Of a stretch of DNA of 45,398 nucleotides, positions 9,557 through 19,513 are shown piece by piece. The translations under genes and the position numbers were made by a program. This stretch comes from Cytophagaceae bacterium (GTDB taxonomy: Bacteria; Bacteroidota; Bacteroidia; Cytophagales; Spirosomataceae): positions 1 through 45,398 of the forward strand of contig CANFWR010000003.1 in assembly GCA_947450865.1 (NCBI GenBank), given 5' to 3'. Below the pieces are notes generated by a model. It was not told the origin of the DNA. It ran no database searches and was given only the letters and a program-made list of their open reading frames with translations. Numbering within the stretch: the first letter of the stretch is position 1; each line of letters starts with the position of its first letter.

Positions 9557-11458
9557 ATGGAACAAGAAATCAGCTTTGAACGCATTCCAACTCACATTTT
9601 TTCAGACTCTGATGCTGCATCTAAGTCTGTTGCAACAGAAATTGCGGAACTTATTCGCAAAAACAACCAAGCCAGCAAGCCCACCATTCTAGGACTTGCG
9701 ACTGGATCTTCGCCTAAAAAAGTCTACCAAGAACTAATCCGAATTCACCGAGAAGAGGGCTTAAGTTTCAAAGATGTCATCACGTTTAATCTCGATGAAT
9801 ACCATCCCATGGAACCTGATTCCATTCAGAGTTATGTTCGATTTATGAAAGAACAACTCTTTGATCATATTGATATACCGGTAACAAATTACCATTTGCC
9901 GGATGGAACTTTATCCTTAGACAAGATTCCAGAGTTTTGTAGAGACTACGAAGCGAAGATTGAACGTTTGGGCGGTTTCGATTATTACCTTTTAGGCATT
10001 GGACGTAACGGGCATATCGGATTTAACGAACCCGGATCAACGATCAATTCCAAAACGCGTTTGATGACGCTGGATATTGCGACGAAGATTGATGCATCGC
10101 CTGATTTTGGAGGATTGCAAAAAGTCCCTAAAAAAGCCATAACGCTCGGCATCGACAGTATTATGAAGTCGAAGAAGATCGTATTACTAGCTTGGGGAGA
10201 ACACAAAGCGAATAGTGTCGCCAAAGCCGTGGAAGGGACCGTGACCTCAGACATTCCAGCTTCTTACCTGCAATTACATCCCAATGCCACTTTCATTTTA
10301 GATGAAACGGCAGCATCGATGTTAACACGCATTAAAACCCCTTGGATAGTCGACACGGTGAATTGGGACCGCAATATGATTAAAAAAGCGGTAACTCATC
10401 TTTCCTTGACATTACATAAACCGGTATTAAAACTTACCTCTAAAGACTATAACGAAAACGGCCTTTCTGATCTATTATCTCTATATGGACAGGCCTATGA
10501 GATCAATATCGAAGTTTTCAACTATTTACAACATACCATCACGGGCTGGCCAGGTGGTAAACCAAACGCTGACGATACGCATCGACCAGAACGTGCTTTC
10601 CCAGCCAAGAAGAAAGTATTAATCTTCAGCCCACACCCAGATGACGATATCATCTCGATGGGGGGAACTTTCCAACGACTACACGACCAAGGACACGATG
10701 TGCACGTCGCTTACCAAACAACGGGTAATATTGCAGTAGCAGACGACGAAGCCCTTCGTTTCGCCGAATTCGTCGTAGACTTCAACGAAAAATTCGAAAG
10801 CCCTAACGCGAAAGCAAACCGCATTTACAAAGAAGCCATTAAGTTCCTCAAGAATAAACCAGACTCAGAAATTGACATTCAAGCCGTCAGAGAGATCAAA
10901 GGTTTAATCCGTAAAGGAGAAGCCAAGAATACTTGCCGCTTTGTAGGCATCAAAAAAGAGAACGCCCATTTCTTAGAATTACCCTTTTACGAAACGGGAA
11001 CCATTCGCAAGAAACCCATTGGAGAGAAAGACATTCAAATCGTGATGGATCTCATCGAAGAAATTCAACCGCACCAGATTTATGCGGCTGGGGATTTAGC
11101 CGATCCGCACGGGACGCACAAGGTTTGTTTAGACGCCATCATGGAGGCCGTGACGCGATTGAAACACCGGGAATACATGAAGAACTGCTGGGTTTGGCTT
11201 TACAAAGGAGCCTGGGCAGAATGGGATATTGATCAAATCGAAATGGCCGTACCCATGTCTCCAGACCAAGTATTCAAAAAGAGAATGGGTATTTTCAAGC
11301 ACCAGTCTCAAAAAGATGGGGTCGTATTCCAGGGAGACGATTCAAGGGAGTTTTGGCAACGCGCTGAAGAAAGAAACCGCGCAACGGCTTCTATTTACAA
11401 CGCCCTAGGCCTAGCCGAGTACGAAGCCATGGAAGCTTTCGTACGCTGGAAATTCTAA
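9557..11458 (+). CDS. nagB: Glucosamine-6-phosphate deaminase fused to a PIG-L/LmbE-like deacetylase domain
   Basis: N-terminal NagB text (LGLATGSSPKKVYQELIR, FNLDEYHPM, GIGRNGHIGFNEPGS) and C-terminal PIG-L text (KVLIFSPHPDDDIISMGGTFQRLHDQGHDVHVAYQTTG, DPHGTH). Confidence 0.93.
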   Translation: MEQEISFERIPTHIFSDSDAASKSVATEIAELIRKNNQASKPTILGLATGSSPKKVYQELIRIHREEGLSFKDVITFNLDEYHPMEPDSIQSYVRFMKEQLFDHIDIPVTNYHLPDGTLSLDKIPEFCRDYEAKIERLGGFDYYLLGIGRNGHIGFNEPGSTINSKTRLMTLDIATKIDASPDFGGLQKVPKKAITLGIDSIMKSKKIVLLAWGEHKANSVAKAVEGTVTSDIPASYLQLHPNATFILDETAASMLTRIKTPWIVDTVNWDRNMIKKAVTHLSLTLHKPVLKLTSKDYNENGLSDLLSLYGQAYEINIEVFNYLQHTITGWPGGKPNADDTHRPERAFPAKKKVLIFSPHPDDDIISMGGTFQRLHDQGHDVHVAYQTTGNIAVADDEALRFAEFVVDFNEKFESPNAKANRIYKEAIKFLKNKPDSEIDIQAVREIKGLIRKGEAKNTCRFVGIKKENAHFLELPFYETGTIRKKPIGEKDIQIVMDLIEEIQPHQIYAAGDLADPHGTHKVCLDAIMEAVTRLKHREYMKNCWVWLYKGAWAEWDIDQIEMAVPMSPDQVFKKRMGIFKHQSQKDGVVFQGDDSREFWQRAEERNRATASIYNALGLAEYEAMEAFVRWKF

Positions 11459-11460
11459 TC

Positions 11461-14382
11461 TTACTTTAAAGCAGCAAAAAGGATCTCAGCGGCATGCTTC
11501 GCATGTCGCTTGGTTCCGTCATGGATTTGATGACGACAACTCGTTCCTGAAGCCACAATATCCACCTCTTCCGGCTGAGCACGCACCGTAGGGAACAAGA
11601 CTAATTCCCCTATTTGCATCGACAGATCATAATGCTCTTTTTCATAGCCAAAAGAACCTGCCATACCACAACATCCAGAAGGGATTAATTGCACTTCAAA
11701 GTTCTCCGGTAAAGAAAGGGCCTTTTTCGCCGCTACTAGAGAGGAGATTGCCTTCTGTTGGCAGTGGCCATGTAATTTCATTAACTTCTTCTCGGAGCTA
11801 AATGCTGCAGATGTGATGCGTTTTGCATCTGCTTCCCGAGCGATAAATTCTTCCAACAACAAGGTGTTTTTCGCTAAATCCTGCGCTTTCTCTACCCATT
11901 CATCCGATACTAAATCCGGATATTCATCGCGGAAGGTTAAGATGGCAGACGGTTCAATACCCACCAATGGCGTATTTTCAGAGATTAAAGATGACCAAAG
12001 ACGTACGTTTTGCATCGCTAACACGCGAGCTTCATCCAACATTCCTTTGGACAAATACGCTCTTCCAGAAATCGGATGTGGTAATGTCTTCACTTCATAG
12101 CCCAAACGCTCTAACAACAAAACGGCCGTGCGACCTATTTCAGCATCATTAAAATTCGTAAACTCATCGACGAACAGGTAAACCGATTTCGATTGAACTG
12201 GGCTAGTGCGTTCCTTTAACCAAGACCATAAAGTCTGTTTTGCCATGAGAGGCATCGTTCGATCCGGGTGGAAACCTACGAGGGCGTTTGAAATACGTCG
12301 AATCGCCGGCGTACCTATCACCCCATTGTACAAGAAAGGCACATAAGAGGCTATGTTAGATAGCTTCGCAAAGTTGCCCACCAGCCAAGAACGCAAAGGA
12401 AGACCCTTTTCTTTTTGGTACTGGTACAAAAACTCCATCTTTAATTTCGCCACGTCCACATTCGATGGACACTCAGCCTTACAGCCTTTACAAGCCAAAC
12501 AAAGATCCATTACCTCTTTAATCTCCTCGTGAGCAAAGCGATTAGGCTGCTCAGAGCGAGTTAAAAACTCTCTTAAAATATTCGCACGGGCACGAGTCGT
12601 TTCTTTTTCATTTCTGGTCGCCATAAAGGATGGACACATCGTCCCACCTGAAATAGGCGTTTTACGGCAATCACCAGATCCGTTGCACTGCTCCGCATGT
12701 TGCAATACATCTTGATCTTTGAAACGGAATGCCGTCTTAAACTCGGGTGTTTGTTGACCTGCCTCATAGCGTAGGAACGTGTCCATCGGAGGCGTATCCA
12801 CAATCTTATTAGGATTAAATATCCCCTTAGGATCCCACCAAGACTTCAGCTCGCGCATCAATTGGTAATTCTCCTCTCCTACCATCCAAGGAATAAACTC
12901 CCCTCTTAAACGGCCATCTCCATGCTCTCCCGAAAGAGAACCTTTAAATTTCTTTACTAATCGAGCGATCTCTTCGGCAATATGGCGGAATTGCTGATGC
13001 CCTTCTTTAGTCTTCAAGTTAATGATGGGACGCAAGTGCAATTCACCTGAACCCGCGTGCGCATAATGCACGCAATACAGGTTATTCGCTTGTAAAATTT
13101 CGTTGAACTCAGCGATGAACGCTGGCAAATCATTCACGTCTACCGCTGTATCTTCAATTACAGCTACCGCTTTTTCATCTCCAGGCAAATTAGAAAGTAA
13201 GCCTAAACCCGCTTTTCTCAAATCCCAAACCTTCTTCACATCGCCTCCAGTCACAAACGGAAAATGGTAACCTAATCCAGCCTTACGCATCGCTGCTTCG
13301 CAAGCTTGCGCTTGAGAGGCTAAATCTTCCGCTGAATCAGAACGTAATTCCACCACAAGAATCGCTCCTGGATCACCTTCCACAAAGAAACGATTCAGGC
13401 GCTGTTCCGGATTCGCTTTCGTACATTCTAATATATAATGATCCATCAACTCTGAGGCAGATGGATTAAATTCTAAGGCAATTAAATTCGCTCTTAAAGC
13501 TTCGTCGATGGTATTAAAGTGTCCACAAACCAGACCCAAGTGTGCCGGTGGTAATGGATCAACATGCAGTTTAATTCGAGTAGCAAAGCACAAAGTACCC
13601 TCAGATCCACTGATTAGTGAACAGAAATTAAAGGGCTCCTCCGTTTTTTCAAAAGCTTTCGTATTTAATAGCATATCCACCGCATAGCCCGTATTTCGGC
13701 GATGTATGCTCGGCTTTGGAAATTCTTCAATTATATTTTTCTGGTGTTGCGGATCTGACAAGGACTCAAGGGTCTTCTCATAAATACCATGCAGACGAGA
13801 ACCTTTTTCTAGCGTTTTAATTGTCTCAAAGGGGTCTTCCGCAGTAAAGTGAACCGGTGTTCCATCCGATAAATACCCTTCGATCTCTAAGACATGATCC
13901 CTAGTGGAACCATATACCACCGAATTAGATCCACAGGAATTATTTCCCACCATTCCACCGATCATCGCGCGGTTTGCCGTCGATGTTTCTGGGCCAAAGA
14001 ACAAACCATGCTTCTTCAACTCCACATTCAATAGATCCCTTACCACGCCTGGTTCTACCCAAACATAGGATTCCTCCTTGTTAACCTCTAAAATCCGACA
14101 GAAAAACTTCGATACATCCACCACTAGTGCTTCTCCTACAACCTGACCTGCTAATGAGGTACCAGCCGTTCTTGGAATCAAAGGAATGGAATGCTGATCC
14201 GCAAATCGAATGATTTTCTCTAAATCCTCCTGAGTCTCCGGAATCACCACGCCTAAAGGCATCTCCCGATAGGCCGATGCATCCGTCGCATACAAGGTCT
14301 TCATCACGGTGTCCGTGTGAAGCGACCCTTGCAAGGTGCTGCCTAACGTAGATAGAAGAGATTCAGTGATTTGCGTCGCCAT
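11461..14382 (-). CDS. FAD-binding and (Fe-S)-binding oxidoreductase (D-lactate dehydrogenase/YdiJ-like)
   Basis: FAD_binding_4 text (PLIPRTAGTSLAGQVVGEALVVDVSKF), NNSCGSNSVVYGSTRDH, FeS motif CLACKGCKAECPSNVDVAKLK, C-terminal SGCCGMAGSFGYEKEHY and ASGTSCRHQI. Confidence 0.93.
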   Translation of the reverse strand: MATQITESLLSTLGSTLQGSLHTDTVMKTLYATDASAYREMPLGVVIPETQEDLEKIIRFADQHSIPLIPRTAGTSLAGQVVGEALVVDVSKFFCRILEVNKEESYVWVEPGVVRDLLNVELKKHGLFFGPETSTANRAMIGGMVGNNSCGSNSVVYGSTRDHVLEIEGYLSDGTPVHFTAEDPFETIKTLEKGSRLHGIYEKTLESLSDPQHQKNIIEEFPKPSIHRRNTGYAVDMLLNTKAFEKTEEPFNFCSLISGSEGTLCFATRIKLHVDPLPPAHLGLVCGHFNTIDEALRANLIALEFNPSASELMDHYILECTKANPEQRLNRFFVEGDPGAILVVELRSDSAEDLASQAQACEAAMRKAGLGYHFPFVTGGDVKKVWDLRKAGLGLLSNLPGDEKAVAVIEDTAVDVNDLPAFIAEFNEILQANNLYCVHYAHAGSGELHLRPIINLKTKEGHQQFRHIAEEIARLVKKFKGSLSGEHGDGRLRGEFIPWMVGEENYQLMRELKSWWDPKGIFNPNKIVDTPPMDTFLRYEAGQQTPEFKTAFRFKDQDVLQHAEQCNGSGDCRKTPISGGTMCPSFMATRNEKETTRARANILREFLTRSEQPNRFAHEEIKEVMDLCLACKGCKAECPSNVDVAKLKMEFLYQYQKEKGLPLRSWLVGNFAKLSNIASYVPFLYNGVIGTPAIRRISNALVGFHPDRTMPLMAKQTLWSWLKERTSPVQSKSVYLFVDEFTNFNDAEIGRTAVLLLERLGYEVKTLPHPISGRAYLSKGMLDEARVLAMQNVRLWSSLISENTPLVGIEPSAILTFRDEYPDLVSDEWVEKAQDLAKNTLLLEEFIAREADAKRITSAAFSSEKKLMKLHGHCQQKAISSLVAAKKALSLPENFEVQLIPSGCCGMAGSFGYEKEHYDLSMQIGELVLFPTVRAQPEEVDIVASGTSCRHQIHDGTKRHAKHAAEILFAALK

Positions 14383-14385
14383 GGT

Positions 14386-15030
14386 TTATTTCTTAAGCTG
14401 CAATTTACACAAAGCGCTGATTAGTAGCAATTGAGCCACAATATAAGTACTCATTACCACGGTAGATATCCCCGGAAAAGAATAATAAAACTTTCCAAAA
14501 GCCAAAACACTATCCGAAACCACAAAGAAAAATGCCCCCAGAACAATTGTTTGATTCCTAAGTCGAATCGCAAAGTACAGCATCGAACCCAGCGCAAACG
14601 CGTACAAGGTCACCGGAATCTTCATCCCTCCCGCTAAATAGGGGTTTAAAAAGGCTAAAAATGAGAACACATAAATAAACACCCCTGCTAAAGGTTTTCG
14701 TGCGTGTGCTGGTATCCAAGCCTCCTCTGAAGCATGCTTGGCGAAAAGGCGAATATAGCTCAACTGCATAATCAAAAAGGACCCTAACCCAAGCTGGAAA
14801 AAGAGTGGACTGTCTCCTGGGAGCATTAAAAAAACATCCCCCAATAAGGCAAAAATGGCCGTAAAGAATAGCGCAGGTGTAGGATTTTCCAAGGCGATGT
14901 GACCCATTAAAAGGATCATCAGCAAGGGCTTTGTCACAAGGCGAACTTCGGGATGAGAATCCCATAAAAGCGGAGATAACAGCTCAAGAACTGCATCAAC
15001 CCAAAATAGTTTCAAAAAAATATGTTTCAT
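14386..15030 (-). CDS. Lysoplasmalogenase (YhhN/TMEM86 family)
   Basis: ORF 14386..15063, first ATG at 15030. Polytopic membrane protein with KPLLMILLMGHIALENP, ALLGDVFLMLP and GAFFFVVSDSVLAFGKFYY motifs. Confidence 0.82.
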   Translation of the reverse strand: MKHIFLKLFWVDAVLELLSPLLWDSHPEVRLVTKPLLMILLMGHIALENPTPALFFTAIFALLGDVFLMLPGDSPLFFQLGLGSFLIMQLSYIRLFAKHASEEAWIPAHARKPLAGVFIYVFSFLAFLNPYLAGGMKIPVTLYAFALGSMLYFAIRLRNQTIVLGAFFFVVSDSVLAFGKFYYSFPGISTVVMSTYIVAQLLLISALCKLQLKK

Positions 15031-15050
15031 TTTTAGCGATTTAGAGTGGC

Positions 15051-15089
15051 AAAAAAAAATCACTCAACGCAAACGGTTAAGTGATTTTT
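15051..15089 (-). terminator. Intrinsic terminator downstream of nrdA
   Basis: AAAAATCACTCAAC (15055-15068)/GTTAAGTGATTTTT (15076-15089), one mismatch; A-tract 15051-15059 becomes a U-tract on the minus strand. Confidence 0.75.
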
Positions 15090-15112
15090 CTTTAGCTCAG
15101 ATTAGGTGTGGA

Positions 15113-17563
15113 TCAAGATCCGCATGCCTCACAAGCCTCTGGATTATCCAAAGAGCAAGTCATATCTGCTTTATTTTGTTCTGCACTGTTATCAAAACTT
15201 GCTGCCGCTGCTTTCGCTGCTGCTTCTGAGTACACTAATTCAGTTTCGTTTACTAAATTCGTTTGCTCTATCGCTGGCTCTGCTTGTTTCTCCACGGTGA
15301 ACTTAATCGCATCCGTTGCCGCCTTCGTACGTAGGTAATACATACCTGTTTTCAAGCCTAACTTCCAAGCGTGGAAGTGCATCGATGTTAATTTACCGAA
15401 GTTCACATCTTGGATGTGGATATTTAAACTTTGAGATTGGCAAATGTAGGCTCCTCGATCAGCAGCCATTTCTAAGATGGTTTTTTGCTTGATCTCCCAA
15501 ACCGTTTTGTATAAATCCTTCAAGTTTTGAGGAATTTCCGGAATGTTTTGAACGGATCCATTCGCAATGATCAATTTGTTCTTCATGGAATCATTCCACA
15601 AGTTTAACTTGATCAAATCTTTTAATAAGTGCTTGTTAACGATCGCAAATTCACCTGATAATACGCGACGAGCGTAGATATTAGAAGTGTATGGCTCGAA
15701 ACATTCGTTGTTACCAAGGATCTGGCTTGTAGAAGCCGTAGGCATTGGAGCAACTAATAGCGAGTTACGTACACCATTCTCTACTACTTTCGTACGTAAA
15801 TCTTCCCAATCCCAGTTTCCTGATGATGGAGTCACATTCCACATATCGAATTGGAATATACCTTTCGAGATTGGTGAACCTTCCCATGTAGAATATGGAC
15901 CTTCTACTTTCGCTAATTCCATGGATGTTTCCATCGCTGCAAAATAGATTGTTTCGAAGATATCTTTGTTCAATTGTTGCGCTTCCTCAGATTCAAAAGG
16001 CATACGTAACAAGATGAACACGTCAGCTAATCCCTGAACCCCTAGACCGATTGGACGGTGGCGTAAGTTTGAGTTTTCTGCCTCTTTAACTGGATAGTAG
16101 TTTACATCGATGATCTTGTTCAAGTTGCGTGTGGCAATCTTCGTCACATCGTATAATTTCTTGTGATCGAAACGTAAAACACCGTTTTCGTCAGCGTTCA
16201 CATATTTAGGCAAGGCTAAAGAAGCTAAGTTACAAACCGCTACTTCATCTTTCGCTGTATACTCGATGATCTCCGTACATAAGTTCGAAGACTTGATCGT
16301 ACCTAAGTTCTTTTGGTTTGATTTGTTGTTCGCATGATCTTTAAACAACATATAAGGCGTTCCCGTCTCTGTTTGAGATTCTAACACCTTGAACCACAAT
16401 TCTTGTGCTTTAACAACTGTGCGGGCTTTACCTGCCAATTCGTATTTCTCATACAAGGCTTCGAATTCAGCTCCGTGTGTATCCGCTAAACCTGGACACT
16501 CGTGAGGGCAGAATAGAGACCACTCTTCGTTATTCTCTACACGCTTCATGAATAAATCTGGAATCCAAAGGGCATAGAATAAATCACGCGCACGCATTTC
16601 TTCTTTACCATGGTTCTTTTTCAATTCTAAGAATTCAAACACATCCGCGTGCCAAGGTTCTAAGTAAATCGCAAAGCTACCTTTACGCTTTCCACCCCCC
16701 TGATCTACGTAACGAGCCGTATCGTTGAATACGCGCAACATTGGGATAATACCATTCGAAGTACCATTCGTGCCCTTGATATAAGAGCCTGTTGCCCGGA
16801 TGTTATGGATGCTTAATCCTATACCTCCAGCAGACTGTGAAATCTTAGCCGTTTGCTTCAGTGTATCGTAGATTCCTTCGATCGAATCATCTTGCATTGT
16901 AAGCAAGAAACAAGATGATAATTGAGGCTTAGGAGTACCCGCATTAAATAGGGTCGGAGTCGCGTGAGTGAACCAACGCTCAGACAATAAATTATAGGTC
17001 TCAATAGCAGCTGCAATATCCTCTTTGTGGATTCCTACCGCTACACGCATTAACATGTGTTGAGGACGTTCCGCGATTTGACCATCTAGCTTTAATAGAT
17101 ACGATTTCTCTAGGGTCTTAAATCCGAAATAATCATAACCAAAGTCGCGGTCATAGATGATAGCCTCATCTAATTCAACGGCATTGTTTTTGATAATGTC
17201 ATATACCTCTTTAGAGAGAAGTGCTGCGTTTTGGCCTGTCTTAGGATCGATGTACGTAAACAAACGCTTCATCGTAGCCGAGAAGGACTTCAACGTGTTC
17301 TTATGCAAGTTAGAAACTGCGATACGAGCTGCTAGAACTGCATAATCTGGGTGCTTTGTCGTCAAAGAGGCAGCTGTTTCAGCCGCTAAATTATCTAGCT
17401 CAGTTGTCTTAACGCCATCAAACAAACCAGTGATCACTTTTCTGGCAACCTCTAAGGGCTGAACAAAAAATGGATCCAAGCTGTAACTCAGCTTTTCAAT
17501 TCTGGCGGTGATTTTGTCAAACTTTACTGATTCGCGACGACCGTCTCTTTTTACTACGTACAT
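15113..17563 (-). CDS. nrdA: Ribonucleoside-diphosphate reductase alpha subunit
   Basis: N-terminal ATP-cone ([25 protein letters not shown]), [61 protein letters not shown]-terminal cysteine tail EACEACGS. Confidence 0.96.
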   Translation of the reverse strand: MYVVKRDGRRESVKFDKITARIEKLSYSLDPFFVQPLEVARKVITGLFDGVKTTELDNLAAETAASLTTKHPDYAVLAARIAVSNLHKNTLKSFSATMKRLFTYIDPKTGQNAALLSKEVYDIIKNNAVELDEAIIYDRDFGYDYFGFKTLEKSYLLKLDGQIAERPQHMLMRVAVGIHKEDIAAAIETYNLLSERWFTHATPTLFNAGTPKPQLSSCFLLTMQDDSIEGIYDTLKQTAKISQSAGGIGLSIHNIRATGSYIKGTNGTSNGIIPMLRVFNDTARYVDQGGGKRKGSFAIYLEPWHADVFEFLELKKNHGKEEMRARDLFYALWIPDLFMKRVENNEEWSLFCPHECPGLADTHGAEFEALYEKYELAGKARTVVKAQELWFKVLESQTETGTPYMLFKDHANNKSNQKNLGTIKSSNLCTEIIEYTAKDEVAVCNLASLALPKYVNADENGVLRFDHKKLYDVTKIATRNLNKIIDVNYYPVKEAENSNLRHRPIGLGVQGLADVFILLRMPFESEEAQQLNKDIFETIYFAAMETSMELAKVEGPYSTWEGSPISKGIFQFDMWNVTPSSGNWDWEDLRTKVVENGVRNSLLVAPMPTASTSQILGNNECFEPYTSNIYARRVLSGEFAIVNKHLLKDLIKLNLWNDSMKNKLIIANGSVQNIPEIPQNLKDLYKTVWEIKQKTILEMAADRGAYICQSQSLNIHIQDVNFGKLTSMHFHAWKLGLKTGMYYLRTKAATDAIKFTVEKQAEPAIEQTNLVNETELVYSEAAAKAAAASFDNSAEQNKADMTCSLDNPEACEACGS

Positions 17564-17692
17564 GTGTATCTATCTATTATTATTTAAAACTCGTATTCTA
17601 TATAAATGTTTAAACCATCAAAAAAAGCAGACAATAGATTCCCTGCGTTAAGAGAATTTTTTTCTTAGCTTTTGGACTCTTTTTGCGTTAAC

Positions 17693-17878
17693 AAATTGAG
17701 TGTGTGGCGGTTTTGTTTTTATGCTTTCCTAAACCAAAAATTGAAGCATCTTTGGCTGATTGTGCTCTTGGTAAAATTAGAAAAAAAGGACGCTCCGTGC
17801 AAACTATTTTTGGCCCCAAAAAAAAGAAAAAAAAGGCCGTATTTGAAATACAACATACAAACCCCCGCCACTCAATTC
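17693..17878. other. Large imperfect inverted repeat, possible structured RNA or leader element
   Basis: AATTGAG-TGTG-TGGCGG...TTTGT (17694-17716) is complementary to ACAAA-CCC-CCGCCACTCAATT (17857-17877). An inner hairpin ATGCTT..AAGCAT spans 17721-17749. Confidence 0.4.
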
Positions 17879-17981
17879 ATTAGCCGTATTGCTTCTTAGA
17901 AAAGTACTATAAAAAAATATTTAAAAATTTTACAGCGAAAAAATTGCGCGGAAATATCTAAAATATTGTTACCGTAAATAG

Positions 17982-18011
17982 TTGGAAAATAAAATACATT
18001 CTGTAATTTTG
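17982..18011 (+). promoter_or_regulatory. Candidate promoter of rpmE2
   Basis: TTG at 17982-17984, 19-nt spacer, TAATTTTG at 18004-18011 (TAnnTTTG). Implies a 5' leader of about 75-80 nt. Confidence 0.6.
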
Positions 18012-18095
18012 CATCCCTTATTGTAAGGTCCAAATATCCCCTTTGGAAAACTTAATTTAAACAGGACGGCAGGGAATCGTCTATTATCCATTATC

Positions 18096-18335
18096 ATGAA
18101 AAAAGATATCCACCCAGAATACAAAGAAGTTGTATTTCACGATCTATCAGCTGATTACAAGTTTTTAACTCGTTCATGTGTTGCCACTACTGAGACAACA
18201 GAATTCGAAGGAGCAACTTACCCAGTATACAAATTAGAGGTTTCATCTCAATCTCACCCATTCTATACAGGTAAGAACGTATTGTTAGATACAACAGGAC
18301 GTGTGGACAAATTCAACAAGCGTTACGCGAAGTAA
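18096..18335 (+). CDS. rpmE2: Type B 50S ribosomal protein L31
   Basis: [34 protein letters not shown]...[25 protein letters not shown]; lacks the CxxC zinc ligands, so type B. Confidence 0.95.
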   Translation: MKKDIHPEYKEVVFHDLSADYKFLTRSCVATTETTEFEGATYPVYKLEVSSQSHPFYTGKNVLLDTTGRVDKFNKRYAK

Positions 18336-18354
18336 TTTTCCTAATGCCTATACG

Positions 18355-18391
18355 AAAAGCCTTCTTCCATTTTTGGGGGAAGGCTTTTTTT
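18355..18391 (+). terminator. Intrinsic terminator of rpmE2
   Basis: AAAAGCCTTCTTCC / GGGGGAAGGCTTTTTTT with a short T-rich loop and U-run. Confidence 0.85.
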
Positions 18392-18407
18392 ATCCTAGAT
18401 TTGTCCT

Positions 18408-19487
18408 ATGCAGCTTTCTGTACATCTATTCGAGGATCAGGCTCTTAAAGCCGCCCTAGAACCACTCACTCAGCACCGAAATATCGCTGAATTATGGGTA
18501 GGAACGAGTACCTTAGAAAACAAGTGGCCTACCCGTGTTTCAAATGCTGATCAGGCGGACATTCAGGTACTCAGCGCTGTGCTTCCATTGCCTGCGACTT
18601 TCGCCCTTTTAGACCAGCTTCCGTCAGATAGTTCCTACGCTTATGAAGGTCAGGTTTTGGCCCAAAGAGGGCAAGGCACCCATCGCATAGAACAACACCT
18701 TCCTTTCCTTCAGCATCCTGAAGATTTGCTGGCCTACCAAGCCGAGTTTTTAAAGACTGAAATCAAAGGAAACAATCCTACTTCAGGGAATAATACGTTT
18801 ATCGACGCGGAAAACATCTACATTCATCCATCAGCACAGGTGCAGGGGAGTATTTTAGATGCCAGCCAAGGACCCATTTATATAGGCGAGGGCGTCAACC
18901 TACAAATAGGGACGCTAATTCAAGGCCCAGCGGCGCTTCTAACGGGCGCTACGACTAATATAGGAACGAAGATCCGACCGAACACGACGATCGGCCCAGG
19001 CTGCAAGGTAGGCGGCGAAATTAACCACTGTATCTTCTTTCCTTTCAGCAATAAGGCGCATGAGGGTTATGTAGGCAACTCGATTGTGGGATCCTTTTCG
19101 AATTTAGGGGCACTTACAAACGGCTCTAACCTACGTAATGATATCCAAACTGTTTCCCTATACGATTATGCGTTAAAGGGTCCGCGAAATACCGGTTTAA
19201 AGTCTTTAGGCCAAATCATTGGCGACTATGTCACCACCGGCGTGGGAACAAATTTGAATACCGGGACCGTTATTGGGAGTCATTGCAACCTTTCAAGCAT
19301 CGGTTTTCCGCCGCGATACATTCCGTCCTTTAGTTTTGGAGAGTATCCTTCGCTGAAGCCATTTGATTTCGAAAAAGCCTTTGCTTCCGCCTGCGCTTGG
19401 ATGCAATTAAAAAATCAGGAAATCCCGGAAAATCTACGCCAAAGCATGGAAGAAATTTGGAAAGCGGACACATCTTTCCGAAATTAG
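18408..19487 (+). CDS. GlmU-like putative sugar nucleotidyltransferase with C-terminal left-handed beta-helix
   Basis: Hexapeptide-type C-terminus (NIYIHPSAQVQGSILDASQGPIYIGEGVNLQIGTLIQGPAALLTGATTNIGTKIRPNTTIGPGCKVGGEINHCIFFPFSNKAHEGYVGNSIVG). Confidence 0.82.
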   Translation: MQLSVHLFEDQALKAALEPLTQHRNIAELWVGTSTLENKWPTRVSNADQADIQVLSAVLPLPATFALLDQLPSDSSYAYEGQVLAQRGQGTHRIEQHLPFLQHPEDLLAYQAEFLKTEIKGNNPTSGNNTFIDAENIYIHPSAQVQGSILDASQGPIYIGEGVNLQIGTLIQGPAALLTGATTNIGTKIRPNTTIGPGCKVGGEINHCIFFPFSNKAHEGYVGNSIVGSFSNLGALTNGSNLRNDIQTVSLYDYALKGPRNTGLKSLGQIIGDYVTTGVGTNLNTGTVIGSHCNLSSIGFPPRYIPSFSFGEYPSLKPFDFEKAFASACAWMQLKNQEIPENLRQSMEEIWKADTSFRN

Positions 19488-19513
19488 TTCTTTCTTTAAA
19501 AAAAGCCCTATTC

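Noticed and set aside
10933-11232. 99-aa plus-strand ORF
   Set aside because: Alternative frame inside the nagB fusion gene.
14558-14965. 135-aa minus-strand ORF
   Set aside because: Out-of-frame overlap with the lysoplasmalogenase gene; no domain.
17564-17660. NrdR box upstream of nrdA
   Set aside because: No pair matching the acaCwAtATaTwGtgt-type consensus was found by eye; TATATAAATG alone is insufficient.
17672-17899. 75-aa ORF between nrdA and rpmE2
   Set aside because: Low-complexity Lys-rich translation, no family resemblance, overlaps the large inverted repeat; more likely non-coding.
17600-18095. tmRNA, RNase P or SRP RNA
   Set aside because: No characteristic tRNA-like ends, no conserved RNase P core (such as GAGGAAAGTCC) and no SRP-type tetraloop hairpin seen; only a generic closed-stem layout.
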